DNA from: Chryseobacterium capnotolerans
GTDB lineage: Bacteria; Bacteroidota; Bacteroidia; Flavobacteriales; Weeksellaceae
Direction: 5' to 3'
DNA length: 64,000 bases
Assembly: GCF_021278965.1 (NCBI RefSeq)
Contig: NZ_CP065589.1
Coordinates: 2,175,001 to 2,239,000, forward strand
Part shown: piece by piece, positions 38,023-48,000 of the stretch
Numbering within the stretch: position 1 is the first letter of the stretch
Layout of the letters: every line of letters begins with the position of its first letter
Program-made: the position numbers and the translations under genes
Notes under the pieces: generated by a model
Told to the model about the DNA's origin: nothing
Seen by the model: the letters and a program-made list of their open reading frames with translations, nothing else
Database searches by the model: none

Positions 38023-38142
38023 TTTTTATAAATCTATATTCGGTTTATAAGAATTCAAAACAAATTCAACAATTTAACCCTGAAACGGTGCAAATAAAGA
38101 GTAACATCAGTTGCCGCCCTTTTCAAAAAAACAATTTAAATT

Positions 38143-38487
38143 ATGCCAAGATCAGTAAATGCGGTAGCTTCAAGAGCTCGCAGAAAGAAAATTTTTAAGC
38201 AAGCTAAAGGTTTTTTCGGTAGAAGAAAGAATGTTTGGACAGTAGCTAAAAACGCGGTAGAAAAAGCAATGCAATATGCTTACCGTGGTAGAAAAGAGAA
38301 GAAAAGAAACTTCAGAGCACTTTGGATCACTCGTATCAACGCGGGAACTAGAGAGCACGGAATGTCTTACTCTCAATTTATGGGAGCTCTTAAAAAGAAC
38401 AACATTGAGCTTAACAGAAAAGTTTTAGCAGATTTAGCAATGAATCACCCTGAAGCTTTCAAAGCTGTTGTAGATCAAGTAAAATAA
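38143..38487 (+). CDS. rplT: 50S ribosomal protein L20
   Basis: The 114-residue protein starts [20 protein letters not shown] and has the bL20 core [20 protein letters not shown]. It binds 23S rRNA early in assembly and, in several bacteria, represses its own operon. infC is usually beside these genes but here lies about 12 kb away. Confidence 0.98.
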   Translation: MPRSVNAVASRARRKKIFKQAKGFFGRRKNVWTVAKNAVEKAMQYAYRGRKEKKRNFRALWITRINAGTREHGMSYSQFMGALKKNNIELNRKVLADLAMNHPEAFKAVVDQVK

Positions 38488-38517
38488 TGTAGAATACTAT
38501 TTTTGTTATCAATATAG

Positions 38518-38543
38518 TCCCGGGTTTTTCCCGGGATTTTTTG
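38518..38543 (+). terminator. Intrinsic terminator after rplT
   Basis: A GC-rich 7-bp stem (38518-38524 with 38530-38536) has a T5 loop and is followed by T6. Confidence 0.9.
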
Positions 38544-38771
38544 TTTACAAACAAGAAGGTTAGCTGAGGCTCAATGCTTTTGATATGGGATGTAAAAAAT
38601 AAGCCTGAAATGATATTGGGATTAAAATAAAATTAATTTTAAGGTCAAATAATACTACAGACCCTATCATTATCAAAAAACCAATTAAATATAAATAAAC
38701 AACACTTATTTGTGAAATAAAATCCCGATTAATCCTTATATTAGCAATCGAAAAATAATTCAATTGAATAA

Positions 38772-39969
38772 ATGAAAAAGATCGCTGTTTTTTTATTTAC
38801 CTCGCTAGCATTGCAAAATATAGGAGCCCAAAATTTTATACAAGCTTATAAAAACAGAGCGGATATGGTTTCTCAAACCAATATTACAAACAATCTTACT
38901 TATTTTGAAAGTCTGGGCGTAAAGACAACCGGGTCCACGGCAAATACCAATGCTCTGAATTGGTTGAAGAATAAATATCTTTCTTATGGGTATACTGCAA
39001 GCCAAATTGAGGAAGATCCTTTTACTTACTTGGATTTTAATGGTACTCCTATAAGTTCTAAAAATTTGGTCATTACCAAAACAGGAACTGTTTATCCTGA
39101 TAAATATGTAATTATCTGTGGGCATTTTGACACCATTACCGGACCTGGAGTGAGTGATAACGGAAGCGGAACTTCTATTCTTTTAGAGGCAGCAAGAATA
39201 TTGCAAAATGTTCCAACTGAATATTCCATTAAGTTTATTCATTTTTCAGGAGAAGAGCAAGGTTTGAAAGGCAGCTACCATTATGCAGACAATATTGCCT
39301 ACCAGGGAAGTACCCGTAAGCTGGATATCAAATTAGTATTTAATATTGATCAGGTAGGCGGCCAGCTAGGTAATAACAATAATACGATAATATGTGAAAA
39401 AGACATCAGCGGAATGTCTGGGAATAATGCAGCATCAGCTACAATTACCCAAGAGCTGGCTGCTTGTACCGGACTTTATTCTCCGCTTCTGACTTCTACT
39501 TCTAATGCCTATAGCTCAGATTATATCCCTTTCGAACAAAAAGGAGAAATTATTACCGGCTTTTATGAATATATCAGAAGTGAAAACGAACACACAACAG
39601 ACGATACTTTTGCCAATATAGATCCCGTTTATGTCTTCAATGTAGGTAAAGCAGCGGTAGGAGCATTACAACATTTTGCGATTGCTACAACAACCAATAA
39701 TATTCTGGGAACCCAGGAAACTACAGGTCAAAAATTATCAGAGGATTTTACCATTTATCCTAATCCGGCAAAGAACCTATTAACGCTGGAGCTTCCACAA
39801 AAGCCACAACAATTTACTGTTGAAATTTCTGATATGACAGGCAATATCATACTTCGTGCTGAGAATCAGAATAAAATAGATACTACTCCATTGAATAATG
39901 GGATGTATATGATTTCAGTAAAAACAGATAAAAACCATCTCACTAAAAAAGCTGATCATCCAAAAATAA
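38772..39969 (+). CDS. Secreted M28 family peptidase 1 with T9SS sorting domain
   Basis: This zinc aminopeptidase-like protein has a signal peptide ending GAQ. The M28 ligand motifs are HFD (His118, Asp120), SDNGSGTS (Asp129) and SGEEQGL (Glu161/Glu162). A C-terminal sorting domain begins around residue 324 (IYPNPAKN). As sequenced it ends at 39995 with an atypical tail. Removing one A from A6 at 39945-39950 gives the usual T9SS ending KKLIIQK and a stop at 39967-39969. First of three tandem copies; likely extracellular peptide trimming. Confidence 0.9.
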
Positions 39970-40020
39970 CTCATAGATATTTTCTGGTTCGGTAATATAT
40001 ATTAAGTCTTATAAATCACG

Positions 40021-41199
40021 ATGAAAAAAATAACCTCCTTTTTACTGATTGCTATAGCCTCACATACTCTTAGCGCCCAGAGTTTTATCCAAGCCTATAA
40101 AAACAGAGCTGAGGCGGTATCTCAGACGGATATTATCACCAATCTGCAGGAGTTTGCCAGTTGGGGAGTCAAAAAAACAGGGACTCAAGCCAATACCAAT
40201 GCACTGAACTGGCTCAAAAATAAATATCTTTCTTATGGATATACAGCTAGCCAGATGGAGGAAGATACTTTCCCCTTTGGAAATACAACTTCAAAAAACT
40301 TAATCATTACAAAGACAGGAACAGTATATCCTGATAAATATGTGATTATCTGCGGGCATTTTGATACAATTACCGGCCCGGGAGTGAATGATAACGGAAG
40401 CGGAACCTCTATCATGTTAGAAGCTGCGAAAATTTTAAGAACCATTCCGACCGAATATTCTATTAAATTCATCCACTTTTCTGGCGAAGAGCAAGGACTT
40501 TTAGGAAGCTATCATTATGTAGACAATGTTGTTTATCAGGGTAATAATCGTGTCCTGGATATTAAACTGGTTTTCAATCTGGATCAGGTAGGTGGTGTGA
40601 TGGGAAATACCAATAATACGGTATATTGTGACGAAGATCAAGGCGGGCTTCCAGGTAATAATGCAGCATCTGCAACGATTACTCAAGAGTTAAGGAATTG
40701 TACAGCTTTGTATTCAACACTTCAGACTGCTGTAGACCCTGCTGAAGATACAGACTATATCCCATTTGAGGAAAGAGGTGAAATCATCACAGGTTTTTTT
40801 GAAAGAATCAGAAGCTCATTTCCCCATACGGTTAATGACACTTTTGCCAATACTGACCCGGTGTATATTTACAATATTGGAAAGGCTGCTGTAGGAGCTT
40901 TGCAGCATTTTGCAGTTGCCACTACCCAAACTTTGGGAACCCATGAGCTTCCGGTAAAAAATAATTTAGAATCTATAAAAGTCTATCCTAATCCGGCAAA
41001 GGATTTCATCAACATTGAATTTCCGGATTCCAAAATAAAGAATTTTAGTTTTGAAATTACTGATTTTGAGGGGCACTCTTTGTTTAAGACAAATAATGAA
41101 GCTAAAGTTAATATTTCAAAACTTGAAAACGGTGCGTATGTTGGGGTAATAAAAGCTGGAGACCAAACTGTAGTCAGGAAAGTTATTGTCGCTAAATAA
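40021..41199 (+). CDS. Secreted M28 family peptidase 2 with T9SS sorting domain
   Basis: The 392-residue copy is intact: signal peptide ending SAQ, HFD, NDNGSGTS, SGEEQGL motifs and a sorting domain with VYPNPAKD ending in VVRKVIVAK. It starts 51 nt after the restored stop of copy 1 with no terminator between them, so copies 1 and 2 are probably cotranscribed. Copy 3 has separate signals. Paralogues suggest duplication with some divergence of specificity. Confidence 0.93.
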   Translation: MKKITSFLLIAIASHTLSAQSFIQAYKNRAEAVSQTDIITNLQEFASWGVKKTGTQANTNALNWLKNKYLSYGYTASQMEEDTFPFGNTTSKNLIITKTGTVYPDKYVIICGHFDTITGPGVNDNGSGTSIMLEAAKILRTIPTEYSIKFIHFSGEEQGLLGSYHYVDNVVYQGNNRVLDIKLVFNLDQVGGVMGNTNNTVYCDEDQGGLPGNNAASATITQELRNCTALYSTLQTAVDPAEDTDYIPFEERGEIITGFFERIRSSFPHTVNDTFANTDPVYIYNIGKAAVGALQHFAVATTQTLGTHELPVKNNLESIKVYPNPAKDFINIEFPDSKIKNFSFEITDFEGHSLFKTNNEAKVNISKLENGAYVGVIKAGDQTVVRKVIVAK

Positions 41200-41223
41200 T
41201 AAAAAATCTTTTTTAAAATAATT

Positions 41224-41256
41224 AACCCCTTTGAAATAATTCAGAGGGGTTTTTAT
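41224..41256 (+). terminator. Intrinsic terminator after M28 copy 2
   Basis: A 12-bp stem (41224-41235 with 41240-41251, one wobble pair) with a 4-nt loop is followed by T5. Confidence 0.85.
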
Positions 41257-41405
41257 TGCTCGATATATTAGTACCAGGCAAGGTACATTCCACTCCTCTA
41301 CTACTTTTCAATTTTTTTATAAAAAAATTATGGCATCCATAAAATTTTAAACACTTTATTGTGATTTATTCACTACATTAGCACAACCATTTAAAAATTA
41401 ATTAT

Positions 41406-42578
41406 ATGAAAAGAATTACCACTCTTTTATGCACTTCATTGATTGTGCAGAGCATTGCTGCTCAAACTTTTATTCAGGCTTATAAAGACAGAGCTGATAT
41501 GGTTACCCAGACTAACATCACCACAAACCTTCAGGATTTTGGTAACTTTGGGATTAAAAAGACCGGTTCTCAAGCCAATACTAATGCCTTAAACTGGATC
41601 AAAAACAAGTATCTTGCTTATGGTTATACTGCCAGCCAAATTACGGAAAGTGCTTTTACTTACGGATCAGCAACTTCAAAGAACTTGATTATTACTAAAA
41701 CCGGGACTCTTTATCCTAATAAGTATGTAATTATTTGTGGACATTTTGATACTATTAACGGACCTGGGGTAAATGATAATGGAAGTGGTACTTCTATTAT
41801 TCTTGAAGCAGCCAGAATATTACAAAATGTACCTACAGAGTATTCCATTAAGTTTATTCATTTTTCCGGTGAGGAACAAGGCCTGATTGGAAGTTCGCAT
41901 TACGTGAATAATGTGGTTTATCAGAACGGAGTTCGCAAATTGGATATAAAATTGGTCTTTAACCTCGATCAGGTAGGCGGCGTAAAAGGAAATAACAATA
42001 ATACGGTGTACTGTGATGAAGATCAGGGAGGTCTTTCCAGTAATAATGCGGCATCAGCTGCCGTAACACAACAGCTCAGAAACTGTACAGCACTCTATTC
42101 TCCACTTCAGACTGCTGTAGATCCTGCTGCAGATACTGACTACATCCCTTTTGAGCAGAAAGGAGAAGTTATTACCGGCTTTTTTGAAAGAATTAGAAGT
42201 ACATTTCCCCATAGTTCCAAAGATACTTTTGCGAATGTAGATCCTGTATATGTTTATAATATCGGAAAGGCCACCGTAGGAGCTTTACAGCATTTTGCAG
42301 CTGCTTCTACCACTTTAACAGTGAACAAGTCAGCATCGCAAAACCCATTAGAAAATGTGAAGTTCTACCCTAACCCGGCCAATAATATCCTTAATATTGA
42401 ATTACCGGATAAAACAGCCAGCTTCAGCTTTGAAATTACTAATGTGACAGGAAGGACCTTATTAAAGGTGAACAATGAAACTAAGATAAATGTTTCTACA
42501 CTGGATAGAGGGGTTTTTGTAGGAATTTTAAAAATTGGAGAGCAGACGGTTGTGAAGAACATTATGATTGAGAGATAA
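41406..42578 (+). CDS. Secreted M28 family peptidase 3 with T9SS sorting domain
   Basis: The 390-residue protein has a signal peptide ending AAQ and M28 motifs HFD, NDNGSGTS and SGEEQGL. The C-terminal sorting domain has FYPNPANN and ends VVKNIMIER. It is most like copy 2. It sits after a terminator and carries its own terminator, so it is an independent unit. No clean TANNTTTG is seen, only TACATTAG near 41374. Confidence 0.92.
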   Translation: MKRITTLLCTSLIVQSIAAQTFIQAYKDRADMVTQTNITTNLQDFGNFGIKKTGSQANTNALNWIKNKYLAYGYTASQITESAFTYGSATSKNLIITKTGTLYPNKYVIICGHFDTINGPGVNDNGSGTSIILEAARILQNVPTEYSIKFIHFSGEEQGLIGSSHYVNNVVYQNGVRKLDIKLVFNLDQVGGVKGNNNNTVYCDEDQGGLSSNNAASAAVTQQLRNCTALYSPLQTAVDPAADTDYIPFEQKGEVITGFFERIRSTFPHSSKDTFANVDPVYVYNIGKATVGALQHFAAASTTLTVNKSASQNPLENVKFYPNPANNILNIELPDKTASFSFEITNVTGRTLLKVNNETKINVSTLDRGVFVGILKIGEQTVVKNIMIER

Positions 42579-42599
42579 TTAGATATTTTATTTAACAAA

Positions 42600-42627
42600 A
42601 AACAGAGCAGCTTTGCTCTGTTTTTTT
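42600..42627 (+). terminator. Intrinsic terminator after M28 copy 3
   Basis: A 10-bp stem (42600-42609 with 42614-42623) is followed by T7. Confidence 0.9.
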
Positions 42628-42762
42628 GTTTTACTATTGCCCTATAATTATCTATTTTATTTATGGAGAAGAAGCCAGAAGCTAATACCAATGAGAGGAT
42701 GGCTTTATTTTAAGTGAAAGCTGGTTTTTCGTCTGAATAGACAATTTCTATAAAATCTTCTC

Positions 42763-42801
42763 CCTAGTATTCAAATGATTCATCCCAAATGGGTAATAGT
42801 T
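42763..42801 (-). pseudogene. Remnant of RHS core
   Basis: The minus strand reads DTKNYYPFGMNHLNTR, matching YYPFGMNHLNTR in the RHS core of the 45021 protein. It lies downstream of the last displaced tip on the same strand, so the tip array once extended further. Confidence 0.7.
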
Positions 42802-42849
42802 TTTGGTATCGATTATTTGCAGAACCTGTTTATATTTAATCTAGACATG

Positions 42850-42920
42850 AGCAAGATGTTCTTGTCGGGAGGTAGACTTCTGGAGAGTTAATATCCACCA
42901 CACGATGCAATCGTGCGGGA
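42850..42920. repeat. Short hairpin pair, possible repeat element
   Basis: Two small hairpins lie close together: CAAGA-TGT-TCTTG (42852-42864) and CACGAT-GCA-ATCGTG (42901-42915). The composition is more GC-rich than around it. It falls between the RHS remnant and the last displaced tip. This suggests an inserted small repeat, but no copy is present in the window to compare. Confidence 0.35.
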
Positions 42921-42936
42921 GCGAGGGGGTATGATC

Positions 42937-43218
42937 TTAGACATATATTCCTGGGTATAGCCCCGCTGTTTTCGTAAACTCTTTATTTCCATCTGAAGCC
43001 AAATACCAAATTATAACATCATTTCCATCTGGATCTAAATATTTAATGGGATTATTGATTGCATAATTATAACCAGAGAAAGGAAAATATTTTTCAGCTT
43101 TATTATCAATTACTCCCCATCTTCCCAAATCCGGCATATACATTCTCGCTCCGTAATCATACATACCTGTCTCCTGCAACTCTTTGCCGTTGTACTTATA
43201 TTGATAAATAGCCACCAA
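42937..43218 (-). CDS. Orphan RHS tip C, truncated
   Basis: This 93-residue ORF starts in the RHS core (YKYNGKELQETGMYDYGARM) and runs through YLDPDGNDVIIWYLASDG, then only about 15 more residues before stopping. It has no signal peptide and lacks a full toxin domain. Its first 75 residues are nearly identical to tip B. It is probably a displaced and degraded C-terminal cassette of the upstream RHS gene, kept as a recombination reserve or as debris. Expression as a separate protein is doubtful. Confidence 0.65.
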   Translation of the reverse strand: MVAIYQYKYNGKELQETGMYDYGARMYMPDLGRWGVIDNKAEKYFPFSGYNYAINNPIKYLDPDGNDVIIWYLASDGNKEFTKTAGLYPGIYV

Positions 43219-43251
43219 TTTGGCGGCTATATTATTTTATGATTATAGAGT

Positions 43252-43638
43252 TTATTTTTTCCCCAATGTTAGTTTTATCATGTATTCTCTCAAACTATCA
43301 TTTACAAGATATTTTTTCCCATTTAATTCTATAACTCCAATACCGGAACAAAAATCTAACTTTTTAGAGCCGTCATAAACAAATCCATATAATCTTGCAT
43401 CTACATCTAGATTATTTTTTACTGGTTCTAACTTAGAAAAAATATTTATTAATTTATTATTTTCATCGTTAGACAAAGTAAGTTGTTTTTTATTGGGATG
43501 TAATCTTAAACTATCACAATTTATTGACCTTACCGGACTAAGTCTCATATCAATATAATACATTTGTCCCTCTTGCTTTTGACAGCTAAGAACTAAAAAC
43601 AAAAAAATTGTGAGAAATAATTTAAATATAACTTTCAT
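43252..43638 (-). CDS. Lipoprotein, candidate immunity protein for RHS tip B
   Basis: The 128-residue protein has a lipoprotein signal peptide ending VLSC (about Cys19). The mature domain contains a Cys pair and no recognised family. It begins 2 nt after tip B, the usual position of an immunity gene in polymorphic toxin loci. The residues after the Cys lack a surface-export signature, so it would face the periplasm and could bind a toxin acting there. The role is inferred from position alone. Confidence 0.55.
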   Translation of the reverse strand: MKVIFKLFLTIFLFLVLSCQKQEGQMYYIDMRLSPVRSINCDSLRLHPNKKQLTLSNDENNKLINIFSKLEPVKNNLDVDARLYGFVYDGSKKLDFCSGIGVIELNGKKYLVNDSLREYMIKLTLGKK

Positions 43639-43640
43639 TA

Positions 43641-44429
43641 CTATTTTTTCTTTTTAACGGTTATTATCACCTCTTGGATTTCAGTTGGTTTTGGTTTTGT
43701 TGTATTTACCCCTGCTGTATCATATAACTCTCCTCTATGATCTTTCCTAGTGACTTCTTTTCCTTTTATTAGCCCTAGTTTTTTAGCCGTGGCTTGTTCA
43801 CTTCCTTGTATAACTCTCATTTCTTCGGCATTATCATAATTATCTCCTGTAGGTTTTAAGACATTCATTATATGTTTTTCCGGATCCCTAAAGCAATTAT
43901 TTGCATGATCAAATTCGTGGTCTAAAATAGCTGTTGCTGTTAGTTCTTTGCCATTTGTAGTTCTTAAACCTTTAGTAGGTTTCCATCTAATTTTATCTTT
44001 ATTGTCGAAATTAGGTCCATCCTTGTCATTATAACCATTATCTGTTACATATACTTTCTCCTCTCTTGAATCTAAAGCCTTAAGGTTACCTCCTGCCCCA
44101 GATTCAATTAATGCCTTTGCTGCTCTATGAAAGGCAACCACGTACTTATTTTTTCCAGTGTAACCTGCACCATATTTATAATCATATGTATGCATTTTTC
44201 CATCTGAAGCCAGATACCAAATTATTACATCATTTCCATCTGGGTCTAAATATTTAATGGGATTATTGACCGCATAATTATAACCAGAGAAAGGAAAATA
44301 TTTTTCAGCTTTATTATCAATTACTCCCCATCTTCCCAGATCCGGCATATACATCCTCGCACCATAATCATACATACCAGTCTCTTGCAACTCCTTCCCA
44401 TTGTACTTATAATTAAAGCTACCAATCAA
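43641..44429 (-). CDS. Orphan RHS tip B with HExxH metallopeptidase toxin domain
   Basis: The 262-residue ORF starts inside the RHS core (YKYNGKELQETGMYDYGARM) and ends the core at YLDPDGND. The remaining ~195 residues form a toxin-like domain. ILDHEFDHANN (His171, Glu172, His175) is an HExxH zinc motif, and NAEEMRVIQGSEQ (Glu202/Glu203) could supply the third ligand. It has no signal peptide, so it is probably silent until recombined onto the full RHS gene. A lipoprotein gene follows directly. The substrate is unknown. Confidence 0.75.
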   Translation of the reverse strand: MIGSFNYKYNGKELQETGMYDYGARMYMPDLGRWGVIDNKAEKYFPFSGYNYAVNNPIKYLDPDGNDVIIWYLASDGKMHTYDYKYGAGYTGKNKYVVAFHRAAKALIESGAGGNLKALDSREEKVYVTDNGYNDKDGPNFDNKDKIRWKPTKGLRTTNGKELTATAILDHEFDHANNCFRDPEKHIMNVLKPTGDNYDNAEEMRVIQGSEQATAKKLGLIKGKEVTRKDHRGELYDTAGVNTTKPKPTEIQEVIITVKKKK

Positions 44430-44476
44430 TAGTCTTTATTACCAACACTCATAGTGATCAGTCCATTTTTTATTTT

Positions 44477-44998
44477 CTATAATTTTAGTTTTATCAAATT
44501 TAAAGTAGTATTTGGTAATTGATCCGCAATATTTGGGATTTCCTTTAAAAAAGGGACCACATCAATTCTTAATTGATTGTCGTGAATTTCAGAAAATATA
44601 GCAGCATTTAATGGTCCATTTGGAACCCCTTGATATTGCACAACGGTTTTAAATATAGTATTAAATTGAGCATTAAGTTCCCAGTTTATATTCTTATATT
44701 TATTAGATAACTCTTTAAGATGCTTATCTTCTCTTAAAGGTTTTATTTCTTCTTTTTCTGATAAAATATTTTTATAAAAATTACTTGAATCATTTTTATC
44801 TAAAGGATAGGGGTAGATTAAATCATAAATATATAATCCAGAAACATCTTTCCCAAACTCTTTTAATGAAATATCTTTGCTGATAAAATCATTGCTTATA
44901 GCCATATATGCTTCATTATACATTGTTTTCGATTGAGAATTACAGCTAATAAAAGTAACAAGAGCTACACAATATACAAGTACTTGATAAGTTTTCAT
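44477..44998 (-). CDS. Lipoprotein, candidate immunity protein for the RHS effector
   Basis: The 173-residue protein has a lipoprotein signal peptide ending FISC (Cys19). The mature domain is helical in places and matches no family I know. It starts 22 nt after the RHS effector stop and is the natural immunity candidate for that tip. Like the other lipoprotein of the locus it has no surface-export signature, which fits a toxin acting in the periplasm or on the envelope. Position is the only evidence for immunity. Confidence 0.58.
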   Translation of the reverse strand: MKTYQVLVYCVALVTFISCNSQSKTMYNEAYMAISNDFISKDISLKEFGKDVSGLYIYDLIYPYPLDKNDSSNFYKNILSEKEEIKPLREDKHLKELSNKYKNINWELNAQFNTIFKTVVQYQGVPNGPLNAAIFSEIHDNQLRIDVVPFLKEIPNIADQLPNTTLNLIKLKL

Positions 44999-45020
44999 TT
45001 TATATCTTTTATTGAGTTTA

Positions 45021-48000
45021 TTATCTTTGAGGAGTTTTGATATATAAATCTTTTTTAGGATCGACTTTCAGCGGTCCTTTAGAATAGGCTTCACTACTAA
45101 ATGCACTAAAATTAAAACTTCCTGAATTCATTGGAGAATAAGATTTTCGTTGGCCAAATGGCAGTTTAAATCCTTTTGAATTATCTAACTCAGTTCTAAT
45201 GACATTAATAACTTTTTTTTCATTATCTCCCTGCATACCATATATAGAGGTCGCCGAAAGCTCTCTTCCATCATCTCCAATAATACCATCTATTAAATTA
45301 TTATATTTATGACTTACTTCATGAAGAGTTATCATTCCATATCCCATAGTCAAAGGATTAAGAGCTTCACTAGTTCCTGAAATAAAAGCATCTATTTGGT
45401 CAGTATTAATGTTTAAATCAAAATAGCTTGTAAAACCGTATTCATTTCCAATCCATTCTCCTTTTACTGTAGGTTCACCACTAATTGATGAACCTTTACT
45501 ATTGTCTGAGTCTATACTATATACTGTTCTATGATTATCGATTGCTCCTTTTATCATATCACGGGCTGTTTTACTTCCACTAGCATCGGAAGGTTCCGTA
45601 TAACTTAATTTACCATTATCACCAATAGATAGTTTAAGTCCTGTTTCTTGCTCTAAATCACTTACAATTTTATTTTGAGTTTCAGCAGAAATATTTTTAC
45701 CAAATGTTATATCTTTATTTTGCATTCCATCTGGATCAATAAATCTAATTGGGTTATTGTAGGCATAGGTGTAAGTACTCCACCGTCTGGAAGTTTCCGC
45801 CAGTGGATCCATCACACCCCATCTTCCCAAATCCGGCATATAGAACCTCGCACCATAATCATACATACCCGTCTCTTGAAGCTCCTTTCCGTTGTACTTG
45901 TAATTCTTATAAATACCTTGACCAAAGAATGCATTTCTAGTATTCAAATGATTCATCCCAAACGGGTAGTAATCATTGGCATCTGTGATTTCAAGAGCAC
46001 CTGTGCTGTTTCTTCCAAAACTTATTCTTACATTTCCAAGATGATCCTTGTATTGGTAAATATACTGATCTTTTTTATAATCGTAATACCCTTCTGCTGT
46101 TGGAAAGAAAGATAGATCGGCATCCTTTATCTTCACTATAAGGCCGCCCCCTCCAATAGGCGGATCTATTCCAGGATCTATGGGATCTATGGGATCTATG
46201 GGATCTATGGGAACATTATTTCTTAGCGTATAGGCCTGTATTTCCATAGCTTTTGACATTTCCCGACTTTTAGCCAATAATTCAGTGCCACCACCATTTC
46301 TGATCATGGTGGTTTTTAAGTACTGAAATCCATCTAAATAATCTGAAACTGTATTGACAGTATAGCAATCTACAATACCACATTCATAAGTTGATTTTAC
46401 TTTCTGAAGTTTTGTACCATTGGCTCCATATAAATAAGTAAGACCTACTTCTGACTGTAATAAACTCATTTTATCAGGAAGATTGAGAAAGTTGTAGGCT
46501 ATGGAACTAATCCCTTTATCATGCATATTTTCCATATTTCCATTAGCATCATAGGTAATGGTATTTCCACCACCTTCATAGCCTGAAGGGTTATTATAAA
46601 CATCATGAACATTTGTGAGCTTATTTCCTGTATAACTATATTCTAATTTATCAATAACAGTAGCTATATTGTTATTTTCAGTAACAGAAGTTCTGTACAG
46701 TTTTAGGATATTTCCGTTAAGGTCATAATCCATAGATTCAGTATTTTCTTTAGTCCATGGGTTCATTGGGTTCTGGTAATATCCAGCGGTTAACCTGTTC
46801 AATCCATCATAGGCATAGCCATATCTTTTGGGAATTGTAGATGGGTTCGCTCCAAGGGATTCCACAGCCCTCCAATCGATCTCTGCGATATTTCCATTGT
46901 ATCTGGATTTTACATTTTTTCCTGAAAATAAAGCCGGATCCGGATTTTCAAGTCCTTCTCTTTGATTATACTTTATTTTATAGGAGAATAGTTTTCCACC
47001 AAGATCCGGCAAGGCCATCTCATTTTTATTAATATCAGTCATCCAGCCTCTGATATTATAGGAATAATCTATACTTTGCAGGTTATTTCCAACCTTTTTA
47101 TTAACCAGCTGCGAAAGTTCATTATAGGTATTTTCTGCCAATATTACTTCCTGTTGGTCATCTACTTTATGCCAGTGTTTTATCAGTCTGTTAGCATTAT
47201 CATACTCAAATCGCTCATTGACAGTTACCCCTATTTCTCCCTGCTTTTTCAGGTGCCTGGTAACAACTTGAGTTGGAAGTCCCACAAAATCTAGTTTGGA
47301 TTCTGTTTTGGTGTATCCGCCCAAGTGATTGATGGAATGGGTTCCGATCATTCTTCCTTTGGTGTCATAATAGCTGTAGTTTTTTGTCCAGTTATCATCT
47401 TCAATATTCTTTACCAGACTCATCACAGGAAGTCCCTTGGTGCTTTTTCCTTCAGAGGAAACGGTATCTTTTAAAGTAGCCTCTTCTTGAATAGTAGTAG
47501 GGAAAGTTGGATTAAAACCATAAGCAGGATAAGAATCGTAGTAATTCACTGACAAGAGTGTCACCCAGGTCCCATTAGGGTAAGTTCCATTAGGATCATA
47601 AAAAACGTCCATTCCCTGTACATAGAAAAATGATTGTGGGGTTCTTTTCACATTATTATTATCAAACACATCTGCAACGGACTGTTCTCCCTGTCTTGTA
47701 CCGTTTCCCTGGTTGGTACAAATACCTGTTATTGCTACTCTTCCAAACTCGTCATATTGGGTATATAACCAATGTCCTTTAGCTCTTAGATTAGCATCCT
47801 GGGTAGAGACCAAACGGTCCTTTTTATCATATAACATATACTCCCAGCCTTTCCCTGGGAGCTTCTTTTCTACAAGACGGTTTCTTCCGTCATAGCGATA
47901 CTCATAAGCTAAATTTTGCTGATCATCCCATCCCCAGGTTTGTTTTTGGGATAACAAAGGTGGAATTACCCATGCTAATTGATCATACTCATTATAAACA

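Noticed and set aside
45675..46115. 146-residue plus-strand ORF inside the RHS gene
   Set aside because: It is antisense to the conserved RHS core and has no protein-like composition.
46174..46209. Short direct repeats as a CRISPR array
   Set aside because: The 9-bp units are contiguous, without spacers, and lie inside a coding sequence.
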